Source: CAYVKM01 sp964452045 (GTDB lineage: Bacteria > Calditrichota > Calditrichia > RBG-13-44-9). Taken from it: DNA of 12,459 nucleotides. Below the pieces are notes generated by a model. The model did not search any database and was not told the origin of the DNA. It saw only the letters and a list, made by a program, of their open reading frames with translations. Positions 1 to 7,129 of the stretch are shown piece after piece. The stretch is from assembly GCA_964452045.1 (NCBI GenBank), contig CAYVKM010000104.1, positions 1 through 12,459 on the forward strand. The letters run 5' to 3'. Within the stretch, counting starts at the first letter, position 1. The number at the start of each line of letters is the position of its first letter. A program made the translations under genes and the position numbers.

Positions 1-1558
1 GCATGCCGCCGGACATTTGCATTCTCATCCTCCAGTGCCGGAATGATATATTCCAGTGCTTTTCCAGGATCGATGGCATTCAGTCCATTCAGTGCAGCAA
101 CCCGCTGAAACCAGAGGGAATCTTCTGTACCCTCTATCAGAACCGGCCAGGCAGTAACCGAACCGATATTTCCCAGCGCCCCGTAAATATGGTGCCGTAT
201 GCCCTGTCCGGGGCTGGTTTGCAGATAATTTATGAGGGGTAATATCGCCTCTTGCGAGCCGATTTTTCCCAGTGAGATGGCAGCGGTATTTCTGACCCGT
301 CCCTCCGGATCATTCAGAAGACCAATTAAAGAATCAACCGCCTGCTCTGCCTTCAGGTTACCCAGAGTAATGGCGGAAAATTCCCGGATAACCGCGTTTG
401 AATCGGAAAGCAGGGTGATTAACGGTGCGACGGCAAAATCTCCCAGCTTCTCCATTTCAGCAAAATGGGTGTCGATGTAGCGCCGGGGCTGAGGTTTTCT
501 GGTTTCCCGGATCAGGGAGTCTATTGTCTGTTGCGGATTTCCACCCATGACCACTCTCGCTTCCTGGTTTCTTCCACCCCAGTCCAATGTAAAAAAGGAA
601 AATACCATTAATAATCCAGTGTAGAGCAGAGTTACACCGGCTACTTCAAGCCTGGTTTCCGGCTGGTTCTTTCTGATGAACAATTTCATCGGAGCGTTAA
701 AGACAGCCTTCAGCCATTTGGGCAGGGGAAACAAAAATGGGGTCTGTTTTCGGTAACGGCGATAGGTCTCGCCCCCGGTTTCTTGCATCCTGATTTCTTC
801 TAGTAAACAGATGGCAATGATCACCATGCTTGCCAGCAGCCAGGGTAAGCTGGAAGGAACGATCCAGGTTTTTTTCATCACATTGATCCCGGAGGAAAAC
901 AGCATGAATCCGTAGCTCCAGATTATCCAGCCCAGGTACTGCGGATGCCGGGAGAATCTGTAAATTTTGCTGCTGGCAACTATCTGTTGACTGGAGCGGG
1001 TCTGGAACCAGACCAGAACTCCCCAGAAAAACAGAAAGGAACCGGCAGTCATAAAAAAGTAGGAAATAAAATTATGGGCATACCAGTGAAACAGGCCGAA
1101 AAACCAAATCAGGAAATGATAGGGAAGATAAATCACATCGCCCAGAGCCAGCACTTTTTCTGAAATATCCATGAAGGGAAGCCAACCCGCCCGGAGGATG
1201 CCCAGACCTGCCAGGAAGAACATGCTCAGGGCAAACTGGCCGAATACCGGAAGAAAGAGGGTTAGTGCACCGGCCCAGGCCCACCCACTCTTTTTGCTGA
1301 TAAAACCAAGGACAATAAACCCGAGAACCAGGAAAGGCTGAGGTATCCGATCCATCTGAGATGCAGAGCGGAGATGTACAAACTGCTCTTGTAAGCATTT
1401 TGTTGGGTAAGTCCCTGGTCGAATCCGGGGAATCCCATTTTGCTTTGTAGTAGCAGATCGATCAGGCGGGGGATCTCGGTAAAAGCAAACATCAGTGCCA
1501 GGGAAAAGATCAGGGCCAATAGGAATAATAACGGGTTTCTTAATTTTTTTGAGAACAT
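1..1558 (-). CDS. Membrane methyltransferase-like (ICMT/PEMT-type) protein with C-terminal HEAT repeats; frameshifted, C-terminus cut by window edge
   Basis: Unrecognised as a named gene. It starts at 1558 (MFSKKLRN...) behind a weak GGGA-type ribosome site. The first frame holds about 74 residues with a membrane segment, then stops at 1262. The frame shifted by -1 is open from about 1440 to the left edge and carries the rest, so I read one gene with a 1-nt deletion near 1333-1335, giving at least about 518 residues. Several hydrophobic segments follow, then the hallmark RHPQYLG (930-950) and, further on, LLEE...Y-x-x-Y, as in isoprenylcysteine carboxyl methyltransferase and related phospholipid/NnrU-like membrane methyltransferases. 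After one more membrane helix come about five HEAT/PBS-lyase-type repeats (about 435-1; phrases such as AVIREFSAITLGNL and GRVRNTAAISLGKIG). Fusion of this membrane fold with HEAT repeats suggests protein-protein docking (inference). It is last in an operon, 29 nt after the preceding gene. If the frameshift is real, the gene is inactive. Substrate unknown. Confidence 0.75.
1333..1335 (-). other. Apparent 1-nt frameshift (short homopolymer)
   Basis: On the plus strand this is the AAA of GGAAAGG. Read on the minus strand, the coding sequence runs ...LRWIGYLSL in one frame and continues as FLVLGFIVLGFISKKSG in the -1 frame. Adding one T to the CCTTTCC run joins them into a continuous hydrophobic helix. 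The point of shift is inferred from protein continuity; the frames overlap as open from about 1440 to 1262. CCTTTCC is not a classical X-XXY-YYZ slippery heptamer, so a mutation or a sequencing/assembly error is likelier than programmed frameshifting. Confidence 0.7.
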
Positions 1559-1587
1559 GATTATTTCCCGGATATATTGAAATTTAC

Positions 1588-1965
1588 TTATTTCTTCAGC
1601 AAAAAAAATAGGGTGATAACCAACTGCAGGATCGAAATGATCAAAGTAGAAAGAAGGATCAGCCGGGAAATGGTGGTTTTAAATTCATCCCGTCCCCGCT
1701 GTATAAAATAAGTATGGATAGAAAAAGCAAAGATACCGCTTATTGCCAGAATAAGGGAGAAGATTAATCCGGCGAAGGTGTTTTCATGTATCAGAATCAA
1801 TCCATATAAAACAAAAAACAGAATAGGCAGATGGAGAAGCAAAAATGTGGTAATACCACCGGGGATCCCGAACAGTTTCCATTCCTGCCAATATGCTGAA
1901 TCGATCTCATGGGTGATTAGCAAAATGGCGTTGGTGAGGTAAATCCAGAATAAGATGGTTGCCAT
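1588..1965 (-). CDS. Small four-helix integral membrane protein (possibly DUF6713-like)
   Basis: This 125-residue protein is almost entirely hydrophobic, with membrane segments at about 2-18, 38-59, 63-84 and 101-123 and a lysine-ending C-terminus. The segment LITHEIDSAYWQEWKLFGIPGG (residues 16-37) is polar and looks conserved: His19, Glu20 and Asp22 at the end of helix 1 could be a metal or proton site, but that is conjecture. The pattern recalls the small membrane family DUF6713, assigned from memory and unverified. The start is well supported: AGGAG lies 5 nt upstream of the ATG (plus-strand 1971-1975). It sits between an FMN-binding membrane protein (30 nt upstream) and a methyltransferase-like membrane protein (29 nt downstream), so it is almost certainly co-transcribed. 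No function can be assigned. Confidence 0.85.
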   Translation of the reverse strand: MATILFWIYLTNAILLITHEIDSAYWQEWKLFGIPGGITTFLLLHLPILFFVLYGLILIHENTFAGLIFSLILAISGIFAFSIHTYFIQRGRDEFKTTISRLILLSTLIISILQLVITLFFLLKK

Positions 1966-1995
1966 TATCGCTCCTGAATATAAAAATCTATTCCC

Positions 1996-2874
1996 TTACC
2001 GGGAGAGAGCGGACTCTACTGCTTTCAGCAAAACCTTGCTGGTGGTGGTTGCCCCGGTCACCGCATCAATATTGATCTTCTGCTCCCGGATTAATTTATA
2101 TTTTATACCCTCTGCTTGCCGGGCGTAGAAACTATCCCGGTTTTTCAGGATATCTATTTTTGCGATGGCGTGGTTCTGAATCTGAACACCGACTTCATAT
2201 TCAAAGCCGAAGCTGGCAGTACCGGTATAATACCCATCATTGATTTGATCGAGATTTATCTTGTTTATCGGTAGATTCCGGTAGTGAACTAATTGCAGAT
2301 ATTGCATGATTGAACTTGCAGCAAGGATCACCCCGAGGAAGATACCAATTGACAGAACCACTTTACGGTTTAGCACTTTTCTCACTTTCCGTTGTCCCCA
2401 GGGTTTCAGGACGGAGATAAAAACAATAAAGGTTAGCAGACCAAGTTGTATTAAAGTATAGATTATCGTCCGGTGTTCAAATTTGAGATAATCCGGATTA
2501 TTCCGGACTTCCCGCAGGAACACATCGGATAAGGAAGCCATGCCATTCACAGCGGGGCCTTGCAAAAACATAATGATGAGGGCTAACCCGATAATACTGA
2601 CCCACTTGATCGTGATCCAGTTAAACCTGAAAAAACCCCAGGTGGTGAACATCGAAAACACCAGTCCGGTAATGGCAACCGCAATTGAAACGTTCATGAT
2701 GATAGAATCGAAAAGGAGGAAGATTGCTTTATCTAGTGCCGGGAAATAAGCAATATTGAACTGGGTTTGTTTGACCAGCAAGAAAAGCAGAATGGCGACT
2801 AGTGTCCCGATCCATATTGAGATAAGCAGAATGTGAATACTTAATAGGATTTTTTTACCTGATAGACTGAACAT
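1996..2874 (-). CDS. Five-helix membrane protein with C-terminal covalent FMN-binding domain
   Basis: This 292-residue protein has two parts. Residues 1-190 hold about five membrane helices (roughly 8-34, 50-74, 87-107, 136-156, 170-190); the opening HILLISIWIGT recalls the DUF2269/CopD-like membrane family. Residues 212-290 are an FMN-binding domain of the NqrC/RnfG type: it starts DGYYTG, continues with beta-rich sequence and ends DAVTGATTTSK (270-280). This matches the ApbE flavinylation motif Dxx(S/T)GAT, with Thr276 the expected attachment site. The FMN domain should face outside the cytoplasm, as ApbE substrates usually do. It probably passes electrons between a membrane donor and an outside acceptor, like other flavinylated membrane electron carriers (inference). 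No ApbE gene lies in the window. It is first gene of a three-gene operon. AGGAG (2886-2890) lies 11 nt before the ATG, slightly far. Confidence 0.88.
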   Translation of the reverse strand: MFSLSGKKILLSIHILLISIWIGTLVAILLFLLVKQTQFNIAYFPALDKAIFLLFDSIIMNVSIAVAITGLVFSMFTTWGFFRFNWITIKWVSIIGLALIIMFLQGPAVNGMASLSDVFLREVRNNPDYLKFEHRTIIYTLIQLGLLTFIVFISVLKPWGQRKVRKVLNRKVVLSIGIFLGVILAASSIMQYLQLVHYRNLPINKINLDQINDGYYTGTASFGFEYEVGVQIQNHAIAKIDILKNRDSFYARQAEGIKYKLIREQKINIDAVTGATTTSKVLLKAVESALSR

Positions 2875-2916
2875 TTTAAATCGCGCTCCTAATTTTGTCC
2901 GCTGCCTCTGATATTC

Positions 2917-2948
2917 TAAATTTAGGAAATCGATTTATCATGAACAAA
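2917..2948 (-). promoter_or_regulatory. Candidate FCB-type promoter for the FMN-binding membrane operon
   Basis: On the minus strand, TTTG (2945-2948) is followed after 20 nt by TAAATTTA (2917-2924). This agrees with the Bacteroidota-type -33 TTTG and -7 TAnnTTTG boxes except for the last base. Transcription would start near 2910, leaving a leader of about 36 nt containing the AGGAG site. The region is very AT-rich, so chance matches are possible. Confidence 0.4.
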
Positions 2949-3035
2949 TTTAGATCACTATTTAAAATTGATGCTTGCTTCTTCCTATAATATTTTCTTG
3001 CTCATTATAAATCAAACATACTTTAATTGCCGATT

Positions 3036-4280
3036 TTATTGAATCGTGCTAAAAGTCCGGACGACACTTTCGCTGTGAAATTCATCTGTTGCCTCTGGAT
3101 GAGCGATAACTTTCCAGTAATAAAGCGTGTTTTTCTCAAGATTTTCTATGGTCATGCTTATTTCGTGGACTTCGGCTTCCGGATCCGGTGAAGTGATTTT
3201 ATCGTGGCAGCTGAGATTTGCAGTGAAAATGATTATAGTAAAAATAAATAAAACCGCTCGCCTTTTTTCCCCACTGACTGCCCCCATCATTGCCACTCCG
3301 AAAAGTAAGGTGCCCCAAAATATTCCATTCTGGCTATCCGGGTAAGGGGTCGCATCCGAAACGCTATTAGCATCACGAAAATCGGGATCGGTAGAATAAA
3401 CCAGATCATACTGGCTGGTCTTTTTTCCCTCCCATTTAAAGGTTACTGCCTCGGTATTTACCTCACCGCCATCTTCCGGGAAAATCAGATTAATTTTTGA
3501 AAACAGTTCCGGCAAGTTGAATGACCTGACACCTTTGCTCAATTCAGCTTTTACATTTATTTTTACAAATTCCTGGAAGTTATGGTAATAAAACAGGTAG
3601 ATGATTTTATTTTGCAGATCATAAATGTTGGAGTACTGGGTTGGATAACGTCCTTCCTGGTGGGTTGCAGAAAGGACTCCACCAAACAGTTCTGTCGACA
3701 CGCCGGTACTATTCTGCAGTATCGAAACCGCCGTGTCGTATCGCCAGCAGGGATAACCACCCAGTTCGGGTTGTGACTGATAAAAGTTGGTCAGCACCTG
3801 GAAATCTCCACTCTTGATGATAATACTGTCACCTTCCACGATCATCGATGCTCCAGTGGAATCTCCCAGCAGATATTGCGCTTTAAACTGATCCTCGCAA
3901 TAATAGCTGGCAAATACGGACCGAGCCTCCTGAGTGGTTGAGCACTTTTCGATGACTTTTTGCATCAGCGGACCGGGATATTTTTCCTTATTGGCGGTTG
4001 AATAGGGCATTGCCAGATAAGCACATCCGGTTCCGTCCCAGCATAGCCCATGCTCGTTCATCCCTCCCTGGGGAAAGCCGCTGGCGAACCCGAATTTTAT
4101 CCAGCCGTGTTTTCCCGATTCCGCCGGGAAAAACCAGATTCTGGTATCTTGGTCGGACCAGTCCTCATTATTTCCGAACAAAACCGAATTGCTGTCGCTG
4201 GCATAAAAAACCGTGCAGGGAAAAAGTAACACACCTGTTCCCGAGACGATCAGTAATAGGAATATCACAACGATTTTCAT
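3036..4280 (-). CDS. Exported Ntn-hydrolase-like protein (C45/C59, linear amide C-N hydrolase type) with an interrupted Fn3-like C-terminal domain
   Basis: This 414-residue protein opens with a hydrophobic signal sequence (1-21) that ends just before Cys22. Cys22 begins C-T-V-F...G-N-N-E-D-W, the N-terminal pattern of choloylglycine hydrolase, penicillin V acylase and C45 acyltransferase relatives, so removal of the signal would expose Cys22 as nucleophile. Other family-like features are GMNEHGL (73-79), TNF (164-166) and the THQ...YSNIYD stretch (206-221). The usual Arg of the G-R-N-x-D motif is Asn here (G36-N-N-E-D40). Such enzymes cleave linear amide bonds; the substrate here is unknown. 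Residues about 262-414 look like a fibronectin-III-type domain (TFKWEG, YDLVYSTDPDF, then YYWKVIAH and a final TFSTIQ) split by two hydrophobic segments (319-335 and 342-356) around a KRR turn. The ATG has only a weak upstream GGA. It stands alone, 198 nt from upp and 161 nt from the next operon. Confidence 0.78.
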   Translation of the reverse strand: MKIVVIFLLLIVSGTGVLLFPCTVFYASDSNSVLFGNNEDWSDQDTRIWFFPAESGKHGWIKFGFASGFPQGGMNEHGLCWDGTGCAYLAMPYSTANKEKYPGPLMQKVIEKCSTTQEARSVFASYYCEDQFKAQYLLGDSTGASMIVEGDSIIIKSGDFQVLTNFYQSQPELGGYPCWRYDTAVSILQNSTGVSTELFGGVLSATHQEGRYPTQYSNIYDLQNKIIYLFYYHNFQEFVKINVKAELSKGVRSFNLPELFSKINLIFPEDGGEVNTEAVTFKWEGKKTSQYDLVYSTDPDFRDANSVSDATPYPDSQNGIFWGTLLFGVAMMGAVSGEKRRAVLFIFTIIIFTANLSCHDKITSPDPEAEVHEISMTIENLEKNTLYYWKVIAHPEATDEFHSESVVRTFSTIQ

Positions 4281-4331
4281 TTATCATCCAGTGAATAAAT
4301 AAAATACCAGAATTAAACCTAAAAAGATTTC

Positions 4332-4366
4332 CGGTTTTATAACCGAAAAATCCGGTATTAAACCGG
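4332..4366 (-). terminator. Tandem short hairpins after upp, candidate intrinsic terminator
   Basis: On the minus strand, CCGGT...ACCGG (4352-4366, 5-bp stem) is followed directly by ATTTTT, then by CGGTT-ATAA-AACCG (4332-4345) and, a few bases on, TTTTT. Two hairpins each trailed by a T run, 113 nt downstream of the upp stop and before the next gene, suit termination of the serS-plsC-upp transcript. The stems are short, so strength is doubtful. The rest of 4281-4478 shows nothing I can name. Confidence 0.4.
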
Positions 4367-4478
4367 TACGGAAGTGCGGGGAGCAGGTTTCGCGTTAAAT
4401 TGATTAGATGGTTTAGAATTTTTAAATGGACTTAATGAAATTAATAGCTACTTATAAACTGACTCAGCGGTATTAAAG

Positions 4479-5114
4479 CTACTCAGTTCCAAAACAGCGG
4501 TCTCCGGCATCACCCAGCCCGGGAAGAATATACCCTTTTTCATTCAGTTGACGGTCCAGTCCTGCGGTATAGACTTTTACATTAGGGTGCCGGTCCAGCA
4601 TCAACTGCACACCCTCCGGGGCAGCGATGAGGGACATCATCAGCAAACTACCTGCCTGATGCTTCTTGAGCGTATCAGCCGCTGCTGCTGCGCTTCCGCC
4701 GGTGGCCAGCATGGGATCTACCAGAATAACATCCATTTTTTCCAGACCAACTGGCAGGTTAGTGTAATAATCTACCGGCTTCAGGGTGTCTTCATCCCGG
4801 TAGAGACCCAGCATGCCTATTTTGGCTTCGGGTATGATAGAGATGATCCCGTCGATCATTCCCAGTCCGGCCCGCAAAATCGGTACAATAGTGATATCCC
4901 GCTTCAGTTTCTGCACCCTAGTTTTTTCCATGGGCGTTTCGGTATTCTGTTCAGTGAGTTCCAGATGCCGGCAAGCTTCATAAGTCATCAGGGCGGCAAT
5001 TTGAACAAGTAAACGACGGAAATCGGCCGGCAGGGTGGATTTGTTCCGCATCCGGGCCAGCTTGTCAGATAGCAGCGGATGATGAACCACGGTAAGATTG
5101 GGGAAGTTATTCAT
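4479..5114 (-). CDS. upp: Uracil phosphoribosyltransferase
   Basis: This enzyme converts uracil and PRPP to UMP and pyrophosphate, the cytosolic pyrimidine salvage step. The 211 residues match the family's usual length. Visible signatures are PILRAGLGM (78-86), the PRPP-binding loop VILVDPMLATGGSA (129-142), IAAPEGV (163-169) and the uracil-binding C-terminus YILPGLGDAGDRCFGT (195-210). The ATG lies within the end of plsC, with an 8-nt overlap (ATGAATAA), which implies translational coupling; an AGGA about 15 nt upstream is rather far to act alone. It is last gene of the aminotransferase-serS-plsC-upp operon and is followed by candidate terminator hairpins. Complete and unremarkable apart from its operon partners. 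Confidence 0.97.
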   Translation of the reverse strand: MNNFPNLTVVHHPLLSDKLARMRNKSTLPADFRRLLVQIAALMTYEACRHLELTEQNTETPMEKTRVQKLKRDITIVPILRAGLGMIDGIISIIPEAKIGMLGLYRDEDTLKPVDYYTNLPVGLEKMDVILVDPMLATGGSAAAAADTLKKHQAGSLLMMSLIAAPEGVQLMLDRHPNVKVYTAGLDRQLNEKGYILPGLGDAGDRCFGTE

Positions 5115-5820
5115 AGTTTTCGATAAATCCTTTCTGGATAGTTTTCTGAAAGTCTTCTACCAGTTTGTGGCGGTCTCCCAAAGTTAGGTTATCCGTTGAT
5201 ACCGGTGGGTGGATGATCACTTTTACCCGCCCTGGATGAATACTGATTTTCCCCTTGGGAGTAATTTTTCGGGTGCCGCTAACTGAAACCGGCAATAATG
5301 GAAGTCCGGTGTTGATGGCCAGGATAAAGGGTCCCTTTTTAAAGGGATGGATTTTACCATCATCGCTGCGGGTGCCTTCCGGAAAAGCCAGGATTGAAAG
5401 TACATGGGTTTTAATAATCTCTTCTGCCTCTTTCAGGGTATCGATTGATTTTTTCCGGTTGGAGCGGTCAATACTGAGCATTCCCACTCCTTTCATTCCC
5501 CAGCCTAAAAAGGGTATTTTAAATAATTCCTTTTTAGCAATGATCCGTAACGGGACAGGCAATACGCAGGTGAGCACCGGAATGTCCATATGACTCTGGT
5601 GATTGGCGATCAGAATATATGACTTCTCCGGTTCAATGTTTTCCAGTCCGGAGATTTCAAGTTTTATTCCGGCCGTTAGGAGAAGAGATCTTGCCCAGCC
5701 CCTAAAGACCGCGGTAGCGTAGCGGCCATAAGGATTGAAAAGACCAACCAGGAGAGCTAAAATGGCCGAAATAGTTGTACTGATCACTAATACGGGTATG
5801 AAAAAGATTAACCGCAACAT
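5107..5820 (-). CDS. plsC: 1-acyl-sn-glycerol-3-phosphate acyltransferase
   Basis: This enzyme adds the second acyl chain to lysophosphatidic acid, giving phosphatidic acid for phospholipid synthesis at the inner membrane. Its 237 residues are normal for PlsC. An N-terminal membrane segment (about 4-28) anchors it. The acyltransferase motifs appear in order: catalytic NHQSHMD (H74-x4-D79), KKELFKIPFLGW (96-107), GMLSIDRS (113-120), FPEGTRS (146-152) for glycerol-phosphate binding, and LPLLPVSVSG (173-182). It starts 4 nt after the serS stop with no strong ribosome site (only GAGAG further upstream), so coupling to serS translation is likely. It overlaps upp by 8 nt. A few PlsC-family members use other acyl acceptors, but lysophosphatidic acid is the default reading. 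Confidence 0.93.
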   Translation of the reverse strand: MLRLIFFIPVLVISTTISAILALLVGLFNPYGRYATAVFRGWARSLLLTAGIKLEISGLENIEPEKSYILIANHQSHMDIPVLTCVLPVPLRIIAKKELFKIPFLGWGMKGVGMLSIDRSNRKKSIDTLKEAEEIIKTHVLSILAFPEGTRSDDGKIHPFKKGPFILAINTGLPLLPVSVSGTRKITPKGKISIHPGRVKVIIHPPVSTDNLTLGDRHKLVEDFQKTIQKGFIENYE

Positions 5821-5824
5821 CGGT

Positions 5825-7105
5825 TTATGGATGCTCTCTTTTTATGATGCTGAAGCCGGTATATTTTCGCAGCGGTTCCGGAACCATTACCGAACCTTCA
5901 TCGGTCTGGTTAATTTCCAGCAATGCCACCATCAGACGCGAAGTAGCAACTCCCGATCCGTTAAGTGTGTGCGGAAATTCAGGTTTTCCCGAAGCTGTCC
6001 GGCGAAAGCGGAGATTCATCCGCCTAGCCTGAAAATCCTCGAAGTTACTGCAACTGCTCGCTTCCAGCCAGCGTTTCTCCGCCGGAGACCAGACCTCGAT
6101 ATCGTAACATTTCGCCGCAGCAAAGCTGAGATCGCCGGTACAGAGTTCCACCACCCGGTATGGCACACCTAATAGCTCCAATACCCGGCAGGCGTCCCGC
6201 AGCAAAAGTTCCAGTTCATTATAGGATTCTTCCGGCAGGACAATCTTTACCAGCTCCACCTTATTAAATTGATGGACTCGCAGAAATCCACGAGTGTCCT
6301 TTCCCCAGGATCCTGCTTCCCGGCGGAAACAGGCGGTATATGCACAGTATTTCACCGGCAGTTCCTCACCCGTAATGATTTCGTCCCGGTGGAGGTTGGT
6401 TACCGGCACTTCGGCAGTGGGGATCAGGAACAGATCATCTTCCTGGCAGTGATACATATCGCTTTCCAGTTTGGGTAGCTGTCCGGTGCCATACATGCTT
6501 TCCCGGTTCACCATAAAGGGAGGAAAGATCTCCTTATATCCGTTTTCGCTCCCCTGGACATCCAGCATAAAATTAATCAGGGCCCGTTCCAGTTGAGCGC
6601 CCATGCCCTTATAAACCGGGAAGCCCCGGCCTGTTACTTTACTTCCCCTGGGAAAATCGAGAATATCCAGTCGCTCGGCAATTTCCAGGTGATTTGAAAT
6701 TTCAAAATCAAATTCGGGTATTTTACCCCAGGCGCGGATGACCACGTTACTGGAAGCGTCTTTACCCACCGGGACCGATTCATGGGGGATGTTGGGAAGT
6801 ACATCCAGCTCTTTCTGCAGAGAAGTTTCTATCTGATTTAATTCTTCATCCAGGTCCTTAATATTCTGGGAGAGCTCACGGGTTTTGGTAATCACCGCAT
6901 CGGCCGGCTTGCCCTCTTTTTTCAGTTTGCTCACCTGTTGGGAAAAATCATTTCGCTGGTGTTTTAGCTTCTCCACGTCTTGGATAATCTCCCGCCGGCG
7001 GGTGTCCAGTTTCAGAATTTCATCCACATCTCCCATCTCACCTTTATTCTTGATGCCTTTTTTAACCAGCTTAGGATTGTCGCGAATGAATTTTAGATCG
7101 AGCAT
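5825..7105 (-). CDS. serS: Seryl-tRNA synthetase
   Basis: This cytosolic class II synthetase charges tRNA-Ser (and tRNA-Sec where present) with serine. All 426 residues of a standard bacterial SerRS are present. Residues 1-110 form the long antiparallel coiled-coil arm that grips the tRNA variable loop (opening MLDLKFIRDN, rich in K/E heptads). The catalytic core follows, with PTAEVPVTNL (229-238), motif 2 ACFRREAGSWGKDTRG (258-273) and motif 3 LNGSGVATSRLMVALLE (381-397). CSNFEDFQARR (352-362) is a characteristic SerRS stretch. The ATG has GGAG 5 nt upstream (plus-strand 7111-7114). It lies 24 nt after the aminotransferase and 4 nt before plsC in one operon. Confidence 0.98.
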   Translation of the reverse strand: MLDLKFIRDNPKLVKKGIKNKGEMGDVDEILKLDTRRREIIQDVEKLKHQRNDFSQQVSKLKKEGKPADAVITKTRELSQNIKDLDEELNQIETSLQKELDVLPNIPHESVPVGKDASSNVVIRAWGKIPEFDFEISNHLEIAERLDILDFPRGSKVTGRGFPVYKGMGAQLERALINFMLDVQGSENGYKEIFPPFMVNRESMYGTGQLPKLESDMYHCQEDDLFLIPTAEVPVTNLHRDEIITGEELPVKYCAYTACFRREAGSWGKDTRGFLRVHQFNKVELVKIVLPEESYNELELLLRDACRVLELLGVPYRVVELCTGDLSFAAAKCYDIEVWSPAEKRWLEASSCSNFEDFQARRMNLRFRRTASGKPEFPHTLNGSGVATSRLMVALLEINQTDEGSVMVPEPLRKYTGFSIIKREHP

Positions 7106-7129
7106 TTTTTCTCCGGTTTATTTTTCGTC

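Noticed and set aside
340..358. Embedded lipoprotein signal in the Ntn-hydrolase protein (residues 339-358 of the gene at 3036-4280; coordinates given here are residue numbers)
   Set aside because: KRR plus a hydrophobic run ending LSC resembles a lipobox, but the -3 and -2 residues (Asn, Leu) do not fit and the segment is internal, so a membrane helix is the better reading.
3..480. Two plus-strand open frames at the left edge
   Set aside because: They lie opposite the HEAT-repeat part of the minus-strand gene, whose repeat pattern is unmistakable.
1072..1398. Minus-strand open frame of 108 codons starting MLTRAV
   Set aside because: Third-frame shadow over the frameshift region; rich in Cys/Pro/Gly with no membrane character, unlike the other two frames that join into a known fold.
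4548..5012. Plus-strand open frame of 154 codons opposite upp
   Set aside because: Antisense shadow of an intact upp; rich in Cys/His/Gln with no recognisable features.
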